In this document: in pieces, positions 38,254-46,769 of the stretch
Layout of the letters: the number at the start of each line of letters is the position of its first letter
Numbering within the stretch: position 1 is the stretch's first letter
From: Nocardioides humi
Lineage (GTDB): Bacteria > Actinomycetota > Actinomycetes > Propionibacteriales > Nocardioidaceae
NCBI RefSeq assembly: GCF_006494775.1
Contig: NZ_CP041146.1
Coordinates: 682,001 to 746,000, forward strand
DNA length: 64,000 nt
Direction of reading: 5' to 3'
The notes under the pieces: generated by a model
The model's database searches: none
The model's input: the letters and a program-made list of their open reading frames with translations, nothing else
Told to the model about the DNA's origin: nothing
Position numbers and translations under genes: made by a program

Positions 38254-38499
38254 ATGAGCAGCCGTTGGAGCATCAACATCACCCCCGCCGAACGCGTCGC
38301 TCGCGTCGTGATCGGCGGCCTCGCTGCGATCGCCGGCGCGTTATTGATGGGCGGCGCCGGATCGACCCTGGCGGTCGTCCTCGAGCTGCTGCTGGTGCTG
38401 GCCGGCCTCGACCTGGTCGTCACCGGGGCACTCGGACACTGCCCGCTCTACGCCAGGCTGGGTCGCGTGCCCGCCTCACTGAAAGAGAGGACGTCATGA
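38254..38499 (+). CDS. DUF2892-type membrane protein
   Basis: 81 residues. 'NITPAERVARVVIGGLAAIA' leads into one helix, then a second ('LAVVLELLLVLAGLDLVVTG'), then 'GHCPLYARLG'. This is the DUF2892 (YgaP-like) pattern, where the GxCPLY end is conserved and the Cys may bind sulfur or metal species. Its stop overlaps the next start (ATGA). Box 4 upstream suggests control by the two-component system. Confidence 0.85.
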   Translation: MSSRWSINITPAERVARVVIGGLAAIAGALLMGGAGSTLAVVLELLLVLAGLDLVVTGALGHCPLYARLGRVPASLKERTS

Positions 38500-38819
38500 G
38501 CACCACGAACGGCATGGACCCTGGCCCGCGCCGCGACTCTCAGGGATGGACCTACCCGGAGTCGCCTGCGACCACCGAGACCACCCACCACGCCGGGCAG
38601 GAGCCCGACCGCGGTGCTCACGGGGCGCACGGTGGTCACGGGTTGATGATGATCGTCTGCTGCATCCCGATGCTCGCCATCGCCGGCCTGCTCTTCCTCA
38701 CGGGCGTAGCAGGTTCCGGCATCATCGTCTCCGCCCTGCTGTGCACCGCGATGATGGCGGCCATGATGTTCGCCATGCCCGGCGGGCACGGCGGTCACGG
38801 CGGTCACGGCCACAAGTAG
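38496..38819 (+). CDS. His-rich small membrane protein
   Basis: 107 residues. A polar start with a His/Gly patch ('GAHGAHGGHGLMM') leads into a Cys-containing helix ('MIVCCIPMLAIAGLLFLTGV') and a second helix, and the C-terminus is 'GGHGGHGGHGHK'. The His repeats at both ends of the membrane segments suggest copper binding, perhaps in the periplasm-like space. I recognise no named family. It is translationally coupled to the DUF2892 gene. Confidence 0.75.
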   Translation: MSTTNGMDPGPRRDSQGWTYPESPATTETTHHAGQEPDRGAHGAHGGHGLMMIVCCIPMLAIAGLLFLTGVAGSGIIVSALLCTAMMAAMMFAMPGGHGGHGGHGHK

Positions 38820-38885
38820 CACGAGCATCGAGCCACGCTCGGCCTAGGGATGTGAGCCGGCATAAAGGGCCGCGGTGGAGCGTCG

Positions 38886-39110
38886 GTGCCGGTCACCCTC
38901 CGGTTCCTCACGACGCGTCCGGTCCGCACCGCCGACGGAGCCGCCGGGATCGGGGTCGCCCTGATGCTGATGCTACTGCTGGCCGGACTATGGGTCGGCC
39001 GCCAGGACCGCATCACCACCTACGACGACCACCTCGGTGCCGACCTCGTCGTGGTGCCCGCCGGAACGCGCAACCTCTTCGCCGACCCCGGCGCTCTCTG
39101 GAGCCGAGCG
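38886..39110 (+). pseudogene. Truncated ABC permease (MacB/FtsX-like), N-terminal end
   Basis: The first 73 codons from the GTG at 38886 have the MacB-type start: a basic N-terminus ('LRFLTTRPVRTADGAAG'), one transmembrane helix, then 'YDDHLGADLVVVPAGTRNLF', as in permeases that begin a periplasmic domain. After about 39105 the frame runs into unrelated sequence, so only the first helix and the start of the external domain remain. The rest is not found elsewhere in this window. Confidence 0.55.
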
Positions 39111-39170
39111 GGCGGCATCCCACCTCGATCTGACTATGCGGCCTGTTCGCTTTCCCGCCATGTGGTCGGC

Positions 39171-39186
39171 CTTCATCGATTCTTCA
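39171..39186. promoter_or_regulatory. CTTCA-N6-CTTCA box 5
   Basis: CTTCATCGATTCTTCA, 90 bases upstream of the YVTN-propeller start. It has the same half-sites and spacing as the others but a different final spacer pair (TT for AC). Confidence 0.5.
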
Positions 39187-39276
39187 CCGAATCACCGGCG
39201 ATCCGCCCGGGTCAGGCCGCAAGGGTGAGGACCCGGTCTCCATCTGGCCGACGTCGTCCTCGCGAAAGGTTCACCC

Positions 39277-40497
39277 ATGAGCTCAACATCCGGCACCGGT
39301 CCCGACGCGGCTTCTGCGCAGGCTGCGGAGGAACGGCACGGGTGGAGTCGGCGCATGCGGTTCGCTGCAATCTCTGCCGGTGCTTTGGCCATGCTCTCCG
39401 CCGCGGGTGGCCTGGCCGCACTCAACGGCAACGAAGATGGCGCCAACGACTCGACCGCGGCCACTCTCGCCGGCCACCGCGGCATGGTGGAGGGCACCGT
39501 CTGGATCGCCAACGAGGGCGGCGGCTCGCTCACGGCGATCGACGCCGCCACCAACCGGGTCGTGACCACCGTCGCCGGCGTCGAAGGGCCACACAACGTC
39601 CAGGTGTCTCCCGACGGTGCTTCGGTGTGGACGGTGAGTGGCCACGACGGATACGCCGCCATGCTGTCCGCCGAAAGCCTGGACCTGCACGGCGTAGTTC
39701 CGACCGGCTCCGCGCCAGCCCATGTCGTGGTCTCACCGGACGGGGCCACCGCGTACACCACCAACGGGGCAGACGACACCGTCTCCGTCATCGATGCATC
39801 CACCATGAAGGTCATCGACACCATCAAGGTGGGCCAGGGCCCGCACGGCCTCCGACCCAGCCCGGACGGCCGCTGGCTTGTCGTGGCGAACGTCGCCGAC
39901 ACCACGCTCAGCGTCATCGACACCCGGACCAACCAGCTGGTCACAGACATCGTCGTGGGGAAGGCCCCCGCGCAAGTCGCCTTCTCCCCCGACGGCAGGT
40001 TCGTCTACGCCTCCCTGAACGGGGATGACGCCGTGGCCAAGGTCGACATGGCGACGCGCCAGCTGGTCGGCACGGTCGCAGTCGGAGACGGCCCCATCCA
40101 GACGTACGTCACCGGCGACAACCTCTACCTCCTCGTCGCCAACCAGGGCACCGAAGGCTCGCCCGGGACCACGGTCTCAGTCATCGACACCAAGACGTTC
40201 ACCGTGACCGAAATCGTCGAGACCGGGCAGGGCGCCCACGGCATCGTCGTCGACCCCTCCAGCCGGCACGCCTACGTCACCAACATCTACGGGGACGACG
40301 TCGCCGTCCTGGACCTCCAGGAGCTCGAGGTCGTGGCGCGGATCCCCGTCGGAGACAAGCCCAACGGCGTGAGCTTCTCCTCGCTCCCGAACGACGCCGA
40401 AGGCGGCAACGTCACGCTCGACCTTCCCATGGATCCCGAGGTGTCCGCCGACGAGATCGAAGACGGTCACGAAGACGGTCACGAGGACGGTCACTGA
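39277..40497 (+). CDS. YVTN/YncE-type beta-propeller protein
   Basis: 406 residues. An N-terminal helix (about 27-48) exports or anchors it. From residue 70 there are seven blades with the YVTN-type repeat ('VVSPDGATAYTTNGADDTVS', 'AFSPDGRFVYASLNGDDAVA', 'HAYVTNIYGDDVAVLDLQEL'). The C-terminus ends in three repeats of Glu-Asp-Gly-His, a likely metal-binding tail. Substrate or partner unknown. It is the last gene before the right tRNA-like repeat, and a hairpin with a T-run follows it. Confidence 0.8.
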   Translation: MSSTSGTGPDAASAQAAEERHGWSRRMRFAAISAGALAMLSAAGGLAALNGNEDGANDSTAATLAGHRGMVEGTVWIANEGGGSLTAIDAATNRVVTTVAGVEGPHNVQVSPDGASVWTVSGHDGYAAMLSAESLDLHGVVPTGSAPAHVVVSPDGATAYTTNGADDTVSVIDASTMKVIDTIKVGQGPHGLRPSPDGRWLVVANVADTTLSVIDTRTNQLVTDIVVGKAPAQVAFSPDGRFVYASLNGDDAVAKVDMATRQLVGTVAVGDGPIQTYVTGDNLYLLVANQGTEGSPGTTVSVIDTKTFTVTEIVETGQGAHGIVVDPSSRHAYVTNIYGDDVAVLDLQELEVVARIPVGDKPNGVSFSSLPNDAEGGNVTLDLPMDPEVSADEIEDGHEDGHEDGH

Positions 40498-40659
40498 TCT
40501 TCTGGAAGGCGATAGCGCCTCAGTGCCGCTGACTCAGACCCAGACATCGGGGTGGACTTTGCCGACCATCACCTTGCAGTTCGCCCCGCTGGACGAGCTT
40601 CCGCCGAATTTTTGGGTCACCAATCCGCGACATAAGCAGAAACGGTTCAAAATGCGAAC

Positions 40660-40700
40660 GGCCTCTGACCTACGTTTCCGCAGGTCAGAGGCCACTTTTT
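40660..40700 (+). terminator. Rho-independent terminator
   Basis: GGCCTCTGACCT (40660-40671) and AGGTCAGAGGCC (40682-40693) form a perfect 12-bp stem, followed by ACTTTTT. It ends the YVTN gene transcript. In the other direction it follows the tRNA-like repeat. Confidence 0.85.
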
Positions 40701-40736
40701 CGTAGCGGGGGCAGGATTTGAACCTGCGACCTCTGG
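40699..40736 (-). repeat. tRNA 3'-end direct repeat, right copy (attachment-like)
   Basis: 38 bases identical to 21013-21050. Again only the T-arm and acceptor strand are present; the 5' part of a tRNA is absent. The bases beyond each end differ from the left copy. Confidence 0.85.
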
Positions 40737-40860
40737 CTTGTTTCAGCCACTACGGAACGGCGTGGAAGATCGTGGATCTCCTCGGGTTTACGCGGGAAGA
40801 CCTCACAGTCCACTTCGGAGTGTATCGGGTGAGCGCGGGTCCGGCTGGACCTGTATGTGG

Positions 40861-40880
40861 CTGGTTTCTGCCAGCGGCTC
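40861..40880. repeat. 20-bp direct repeat, left copy
   Basis: CTGGTTTCTGCCAGCGGCTC, identical to 44839-44858. Including the next five bases the match is 24 of 25. Confidence 0.8.
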
Positions 40881-41011
40881 GAATCTCGGTCAAGCTGCAG
40901 CGATGAGTCTGCGACCGCCCGCAGTAGCGTCCTGGTCGACGATCGATTGAATGCTCCGGCCGTCTCGGCTCGGTCGACGACGTCGCGAGTCCGACCCGAC
41001 GCGGAAAGTCA

Positions 41012-43468
41012 TCACGGTCCATAGGTGATGGGAACGGTCGCCGGGACGAGGGAGGCGGATACCAGTGCATGGACGTCGAGGTCGACGTCGCCGAGGTCCA
41101 CGCTGACGACCGCTGAGTAGGGCAGCTCCTTGTCCCAACCCTCGCGACTGTCCTCCCACCAACCGAGAACCGGATACACCGCAAGCAGTCGCGTACCCGC
41201 GAGATGAGAGGCCGGGACCGTGGCGTGGTCGTGTTGAAGGGTGCCTCGCGAGCGCGCATCGGCCGGAATCACCCATGGGTAGGAGCCGGAGCCGGGAGTG
41301 ACACCCTGCTCAAGGACGACCTTGTTGATCCGCGCCCTGAATCCGTCGGCGGTCTCGGTCGGGCCCTGGAGGTCCCATCGGAGACGGCCGCCCACGTACG
41401 CGCGGCGGGTCAGGTTGTCGGTCGGCTCCGCGAAGTACGAGAGGGTGACGGCCAGATCGACGTCTGACTCTCCGATCGCGTGCAACTCGTCCTCTGGGAA
41501 GGGGATCTCGATGAAGTCCGCCTGACGGTCTGCCCTGGATCCCGTGTGCCGGCTCGGCTTCAGCGAGCCCTCGTAGACCATGACCGGCCGGTTCGAATCA
41601 CTCGCCAGCGCGAGGTCAGGCCGGGGCACGCCGTAGCCGAACGAGCGAAGCAGATCACGCTGGTCCGGGAACTGCGCCACAGCTGCATCGGGCCATCGGG
41701 CCGTGTGGACGAGCAGGGCTCGCCAAGTGGAAGGCAGGAGCACAGGATGGGCTGCAGCGATCTGCGCGAGCGCGTTCGACGCCGCCGCGGCCGCCGGACT
41801 GGTCTTGTACGTGCGTCGCAACAGGCTGCCAGCTCCCCCGGCCGTCGACTGGAGCGTCAGTATGCTGAGGCCCTGCGCATCGGGGTTCTCCAATCCAACG
41901 CCGGGAGCAGTGTTGCCAGCCTCCATAACGATGTCCGGCTTGATCGGGCTATTGGCGACGACTGCGGTTCGGCTGTGTGGACTCAGCTGTCCAGCCGCAG
42001 CCAGCGGAGCGGGATAGCCCATTGCCGTGTCCGCGGCTGTCAGCCCGTCGAGGGCGGTGTATCCACCCACCGTCAGAACGTTCCATGCCTGACCAGGCTG
42101 CTGTAGGTGCGGCGGCCCGAGGTTGATGTATGGGTAGTCCGCCGGATCAGTGATCGTGTCAGCGTTCCCGCCCGCGACGACCAAAAGACGACCGTGGCCC
42201 CCGTTCCACGCCAGGACGTCGGCGGCAACCGACCACGAAGTGCGGTCGGTCTTGCCGATCGCTGGATTGTCGGCCCCGATGCTCAGGTTATGCACGACCG
42301 GTCGACCACCCGCGAGAGATTCAGCAACATCGATGGACTCAACCGTGCGCTCGGCCCACAGCACGCCGCGTTCGGGATCCCCGCCAGCATCAGCGGCAGA
42401 TTCGAGCAGCCGCATCGCGACGAGCCAGGCGTCCGCGTGAAGGAGCCCGCCCGCGACGCCATCGGCGAGCGCGGAGTATGCGGCAACCCCTGCCATCTGA
42501 GTTCCGTGCCCGTCCAGGTCCGCCGAGCCGAGGACCCCCGGCACCACGCTTTCGGCACCGAGAAGGATGGGGCTGACGTAAGGATGCGAGGAGTCCACCC
42601 CGCTGTCATGGACCGCGACGACAACCGCATCCTCGGGTGGCTCGTCGACGTCCGCCAGCTCGCCAGCCTGATCCTGCGCCTCTGCGAGAACGATCGGGAA
42701 GACTGTGGGCGCCCGGTGCACCTCTGCTGCGTCGGGGAGAAGGACCGGGAGCGCCTTGAGCGAAGCCCCGCTCGCGAGCACGACGTGCACATCTCGCTCG
42801 GGCCCACGGAAGACCGGGATTGCCTGCGCGCCGTCGTCGGTCAGCGCGGCGAAGCTGGCAACGGTCGCATCGATAGTCCGGTGTTCGTCGGGGCTCAGTC
42901 GCGCTCCGCCACGGGTCCAGATCTCGACCCATAGCCGTTCCTCGTCTGCTATGTCGTTGGCGATCTCACCGAGACTCAAGTCCGCGATGGTGGCCATTGC
43001 GATGGCGTCGATGCGAGCGACGGGGTCCGCGAAGCGCGGGTTTCCCTTCGCGGTGTTCTCCTCGGCGTACGCGACGGCCTTGTTCCGGAGTCCCACGAGG
43101 TCATCCGTGACTCGGAAGGTGACCCGCCCCTCGCCGGTGACGAGCAACTCGTTCTCGGACCTCGTGGGAACCAACTTGCGAGCCACCAGCGGGTCTCCCA
43201 GACCGGGGCCAACGGCGGTGACCAGCGCTGACGACTCGGTCCGCTCCAGTTCCGCGCGAGCGGCGGCGATCTGCTCGGTCACTTGGTCGAGCTGAGACAA
43301 GACGATAGCGGCTTGCTGTGCACGATCGCGTTCGGGCACTTGCGGCGTCCGACCGGACCGCCGGGTGACGAACTGCTCGCGTGCGGCTGGGCGGAGCGCG
43401 AGGAGAGGAAGGCCGCCGACAATCACCCCCGATTCTGTCGGGCGGTCCCGTCGCCGTTGAGTTGCCAC
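41012..43468 (-). CDS. Subtilisin-like serine protease (S8) with N-terminal helical domain
   Basis: 818 residues from GTG 43468 (AGGGAG nine bases upstream; GTG 43474 is too close to that site). Residues 45-80 look like a coiled coil and 80-250 are a domain I do not recognise. The S8 domain spans about 275-600: Asp288 in 'VAVHDSGVD', His321 in 'DGHGTQMAG', Asn435 in 'VVAGGNAD' and Ser557 in 'KTSPAAAAA'. About 215 C-terminal residues follow. There is no signal peptide, so it should act in the cytoplasm. It is divergent from an AAA ATPase gene, with an XRE gene between. The whole block lies between 20-bp repeats, like a transferred defence cassette. Confidence 0.85.
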   Translation of the reverse strand: MATQRRRDRPTESGVIVGGLPLLALRPAAREQFVTRRSGRTPQVPERDRAQQAAIVLSQLDQVTEQIAAARAELERTESSALVTAVGPGLGDPLVARKLVPTRSENELLVTGEGRVTFRVTDDLVGLRNKAVAYAEENTAKGNPRFADPVARIDAIAMATIADLSLGEIANDIADEERLWVEIWTRGGARLSPDEHRTIDATVASFAALTDDGAQAIPVFRGPERDVHVVLASGASLKALPVLLPDAAEVHRAPTVFPIVLAEAQDQAGELADVDEPPEDAVVVAVHDSGVDSSHPYVSPILLGAESVVPGVLGSADLDGHGTQMAGVAAYSALADGVAGGLLHADAWLVAMRLLESAADAGGDPERGVLWAERTVESIDVAESLAGGRPVVHNLSIGADNPAIGKTDRTSWSVAADVLAWNGGHGRLLVVAGGNADTITDPADYPYINLGPPHLQQPGQAWNVLTVGGYTALDGLTAADTAMGYPAPLAAAGQLSPHSRTAVVANSPIKPDIVMEAGNTAPGVGLENPDAQGLSILTLQSTAGGAGSLLRRTYKTSPAAAAASNALAQIAAAHPVLLPSTWRALLVHTARWPDAAVAQFPDQRDLLRSFGYGVPRPDLALASDSNRPVMVYEGSLKPSRHTGSRADRQADFIEIPFPEDELHAIGESDVDLAVTLSYFAEPTDNLTRRAYVGGRLRWDLQGPTETADGFRARINKVVLEQGVTPGSGSYPWVIPADARSRGTLQHDHATVPASHLAGTRLLAVYPVLGWWEDSREGWDKELPYSAVVSVDLGDVDLDVHALVSASLVPATVPITYGP

Positions 43469-43745
43469 GCCCACTTGCTCCCTGCGCGCGACTAGCGCGA
43501 CGAACTAAGTCGTCCAGCGGCAGCGCAAGGGCTCCGGCAATCGCAGCGACGACCGAGAAGCCCGGATCAGTCACGGCCGCTTGCTCGATCTTCGCGATCG
43601 TGTGGCCTGACACACCGCTCAACTCTGAGAGCTGCTTGCGGGTGAGGCCTGCGTCGTCACGGGCCTGGCGCAAGGTCGCTACGACCGAACGCGCCAGGTC
43701 CTCACGGGAACGCGTCCCGCGACTCGGCCTGCCTCGTTGGTGCAT
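43423..43745 (-). CDS. XRE-family regulator upstream of the subtilase, end uncertain
   Basis: ATG 43745. Residues 18-80 form a Cro/C1-type helix-turn-helix ('SVVATLRQARDDAGLTRKQL', 'SGHTIAKIEQAAVTDPGFSV'). The frame as printed stays open for 370 bases into the subtilase gene in a Pro/Arg/Ser-rich form, which is implausible. Adding one G to the ggg near 43474-43476 would end the protein at 43423 after about 107 residues, consistent with other G-run breaks in the window. It probably represses the divergent promoters at 43746-43814. Confidence 0.6.
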
Positions 43746-43814
43746 TTCACCATTCTAGAGGTAAATTATTACTTGTCGGCCCGAGGCCGTAGGCTACTCG
43801 CGAGGAGGTGAACC

Positions 43815-44789
43815 GTGGCGAACGCCGAGTACCTGACCGAGCTGGTCCGCGCGCACTACAGTGGCGACGACCGGCGGTTTTCCAACCTCCTCAACCAAGT
43901 GATCGCCGCGGAGTCGCGTGCAGGACACTCCCGTCTTGCTGAGCGCCTGCGGGAGTTGCGGATCGAAGGGACGCGCAGCGATTCGGCTGCCAAGGCCACT
44001 CCTCTCGCCCGTGCGCCGAGAAGCCTCGAGCAGATCCTGTCCGTCGGCTATAGCGAGACGAAGCTCGCGGATCTCGTGTTGTCACCAGAGACGCGCGTCT
44101 CGCTTGAGCGGTACGTAGTCGAGCAACGACGAGCGGAGGCGCTAGCGGACCACGGCCTCAAACCACGTCGACGCCTGCTCCTCCACGGGCCGCCTGGCTG
44201 CGGCAAAACCATGACCGCACAAGCGCTCGCAGGTGAGCTCAAGCTCCCACTGATCCGCGTTCGCCTCGAGGTGGTCTTCAGCAAGTATCTCGGCGAAACG
44301 GCCGGCACCCTGTCAGATGTTTTCGCGGAAGCCGCGCGCGTGCGCGGCGTGTACCTCTTCGATGAGTTCGATGCGCTTGGAAGGACCCGCCTCGACGACA
44401 GCGAGGTTGGCGAGATCAAGCGGGTAGTCACCACCTTCTTGCAGCTTCTCGATGCTGACCACAGCGACAGCCTCCTGATCGCCGCCACCAACACCGGACA
44501 CGCCCTCGACACCGCTCTGTTCCGTCGATTCGATGACGTCTTAGAGCTCCCCGCGCCGACGGACGCTCAGCGGCGAGAGTTGCTCGGCCGACTCCTGCGC
44601 CCTTGGCGCCTTAGGCCCACAGAGAATCTGGTTGGTGCGACGGCCGGGCTGTCCTTTGCTGACATCCGCGCGGCGATCGAAGACGCTCACAAAGACGCGA
44701 TCCTTGGTGATCAACCCCAACCGAGCCGGGAATCCATCGCAAGCAGGCTGATCGAACGTCAGTCGCGCGTGCCCTCCCGAACACCGTGA
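43815..44789 (+). CDS. AAA ATPase (FtsH/ClpX-like core) paired with subtilase
   Basis: 324 residues from GTG 43815 with a GGAGGTG site. An N-terminal helical region (1-70) has no recognised fold. The AAA core has Walker A 'GPPGCGKT' (125-132), Walker B with 'YLFDEFDAL' (Asp183-Glu184), sensor 1 'AATNTG' and an Arg finger 'RRFDD'. 'YLGETAGTLSDVFAEA' is the second-helix pore region typical of FtsH/p97-type AAA proteins. It may unfold a substrate or the sensor domain of the subtilase. The gene is divergent from the XRE-subtilase pair. The pairing AAA + S8 recalls predicted two-gene defence systems. Confidence 0.85.
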   Translation: MANAEYLTELVRAHYSGDDRRFSNLLNQVIAAESRAGHSRLAERLRELRIEGTRSDSAAKATPLARAPRSLEQILSVGYSETKLADLVLSPETRVSLERYVVEQRRAEALADHGLKPRRRLLLHGPPGCGKTMTAQALAGELKLPLIRVRLEVVFSKYLGETAGTLSDVFAEAARVRGVYLFDEFDALGRTRLDDSEVGEIKRVVTTFLQLLDADHSDSLLIAATNTGHALDTALFRRFDDVLELPAPTDAQRRELLGRLLRPWRLRPTENLVGATAGLSFADIRAAIEDAHKDAILGDQPQPSRESIASRLIERQSRVPSRTP

Positions 44790-44838
44790 TCACAGCCTGA
44801 GGCCTCGACTCCAGGTGACCTCCATAGCCTTTCAGCGA

Positions 44839-44858
44839 CTGGTTTCTGCCAGCGGCTC
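44839..44858. repeat. 20-bp direct repeat, right copy
   Basis: Identical to 40861-40880. The two copies bracket exactly the subtilase-XRE-AAA block. Confidence 0.8.
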
Positions 44859-46769
44859 AAATCCCTGCCGCCTCAGCGAAGGAGCCTCCGCGCGGCCTTA
44901 GCAGGCGTCGAGGTGGACTTCCCTGCAGCGAGCTGTCGGAACTCGGACGGCAGATCGATAGCACGGCCTGACCGCTCGGCGAGGTCGGCCGCCAGCTCGA
45001 GGAAGCCGCCGGCGTCGCGGCGTCCTGGCAGTGCGGTCACGATCTCCTGGAGGGCGTCCAAGATGGGGAGGACAGCGGCGTCGGCGGCACGAGCGCACTC
45101 ACTCAGGCCGGTGCTGACGCGCTGGCCCACGACGATGTCGTCGGTGAGGAGGAGCGCCGCTTGGCGCCCCAGTTCCTTGCCGTCGAGGACGCCGTACCGG
45201 GCGAGGTCCAGGATTGCGTCCTGCGCGGCCATACGGCCGCGTGCGTCTTTGGCCGCGAGTTCGAGCACGAGCGCCGAGGACGACGGCGGGCCGGTCATCG
45301 TCGTAGCTCGGGCGATCGCGTCGATCACAGCCACGCTGCAGGCGCGGTCTTTCCGAAGATCCCGCGCCAGGTACGGATGTGCGTGAGCGGCTGCTACGTC
45401 GTGGTCGTGAGGCAGGAGGGCGGCACCGAGTCCCAGGGTCTGCTCGAAGCGGGGTTCGTACTGTCCGTATCCCGACTCCTCCTCCACCGTGGTCGCGGGT
45501 GACGTTCTGGCGAGGAAACCTGCAGCAGCGTGCCCTTCGCTACCTCCGGTGTCCCGGAAGATCGCGGCACGCTGCTCCGGCTCCCAGTTGTAGTTCTGGA
45601 AGGTGGCGACCTCGCGTGCCCATCGGGGCGGACGACCTTCCCGAAGGTGCTGGAGTGCTGCTGACTTCCTGAGGGTTCGCGGCAGCTCGACCGTGTTTCG
45701 ATCGCGCGGCGCGACTCGGAGCAGGGCGACGACGAGCTCGAGCTCGGAAATGGGGCGCGATCGGCTCGCGTCGCGGAGCCGGCGGTTGAGCTCGCTGGCG
45801 TTAATGGTGAAGTCGGCGTGGGTTGGGAGTGCGACGGAGACATGGTTGCCATCGCGAACCGCGTGGGCGATTCCGGTGAGCCGTCGTCCGATCGCTCCGA
45901 CGTGAGTGTGGGGATCCGCTGCGACGGTGGGAAACACTGTGTGGCCGAGAGCAATGGGCCAGTCTTCGCTCCGCAGGCGGCGCCGGGGCGTCAGCCAGGC
46001 GAGGGTGAACACGCGCGCAGCAATGCGGGGGTCGTCTTGGTAGTACTCCGCTTCGGCTGCACGTGCGTTCAGAAGGTCTGCCGTTGACGGGCGGTCAGTT
46101 GCGAAGCGCAGGAGTCCGTCGATGGCGCGTTCCGTCTCGAGTGGCTCGACCTGCTCGAACAGGCCCAGGAGGACTTCGCCCAGTTCCTCGGCGGACTCGA
46201 CGGGCCGGACTGGCTCGGCCGGCGACCGCTTCTCTGGCGGCGCGGGTGCGAACGACGCCTGCTCGTGGCTGACAACAGGTTGGGTTCCGAACTGCTCGAG
46301 GATCTTGGCAGCCTGCTCTCGGATGTCCGCGCGCGGATGATCGAGAGCGATGTGGACGGTGTCGATTACGGAGACGTGTGGGTGTGCCTTGCCGAGCTTG
46401 GCGAGAAGGCGCAGGTGCGCTGCCACTGTTGCCTTGTCGGTCCTGCCGACGGTGGCCTTGCTGGCGTCGAGAAACCCCTGAGCGTCGAACCGCTGGTCAG
46501 CCATCAGGCGAAGTAGTTCGCGTTGGGCCATCTTGACTGACGGCCCGTGTTCGACCGTCAAGAGCCGTGCGTAGGTGCCTTGGCGTTCGGCGATCTCGTC
46601 GAGAGTTGGCTCTAGGGCGTCGTGTAGGCCGACGTACCAGCCGAGGTCGGCCGCAGCCCAGTCGCGCAGAGGTGCGGCGAGGACGGCATCCAGCAACCGG
46701 CCACGATCGAGTCGTCCCTCTTGGGACAGAACGAGAAGGGTCACCCGCCAAGTCGCGGCAGGGAACGGC

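Larger units (their letters stand above)
40498..41011. other. Gene-free island boundary
   Basis: It holds the terminator at 40660-40700, the right tRNA-end copy at 40699-40736 and the left copy of the 20-bp direct repeat at 40861-40880. I see no convincing coding frame. Confidence 0.7.

Noticed and set aside
43101..43745. XRE gene as a 214-residue protein
   Set aside because: The last 120 residues overlap the subtilase in a Pro/Arg/Ser-rich frame without domain character.
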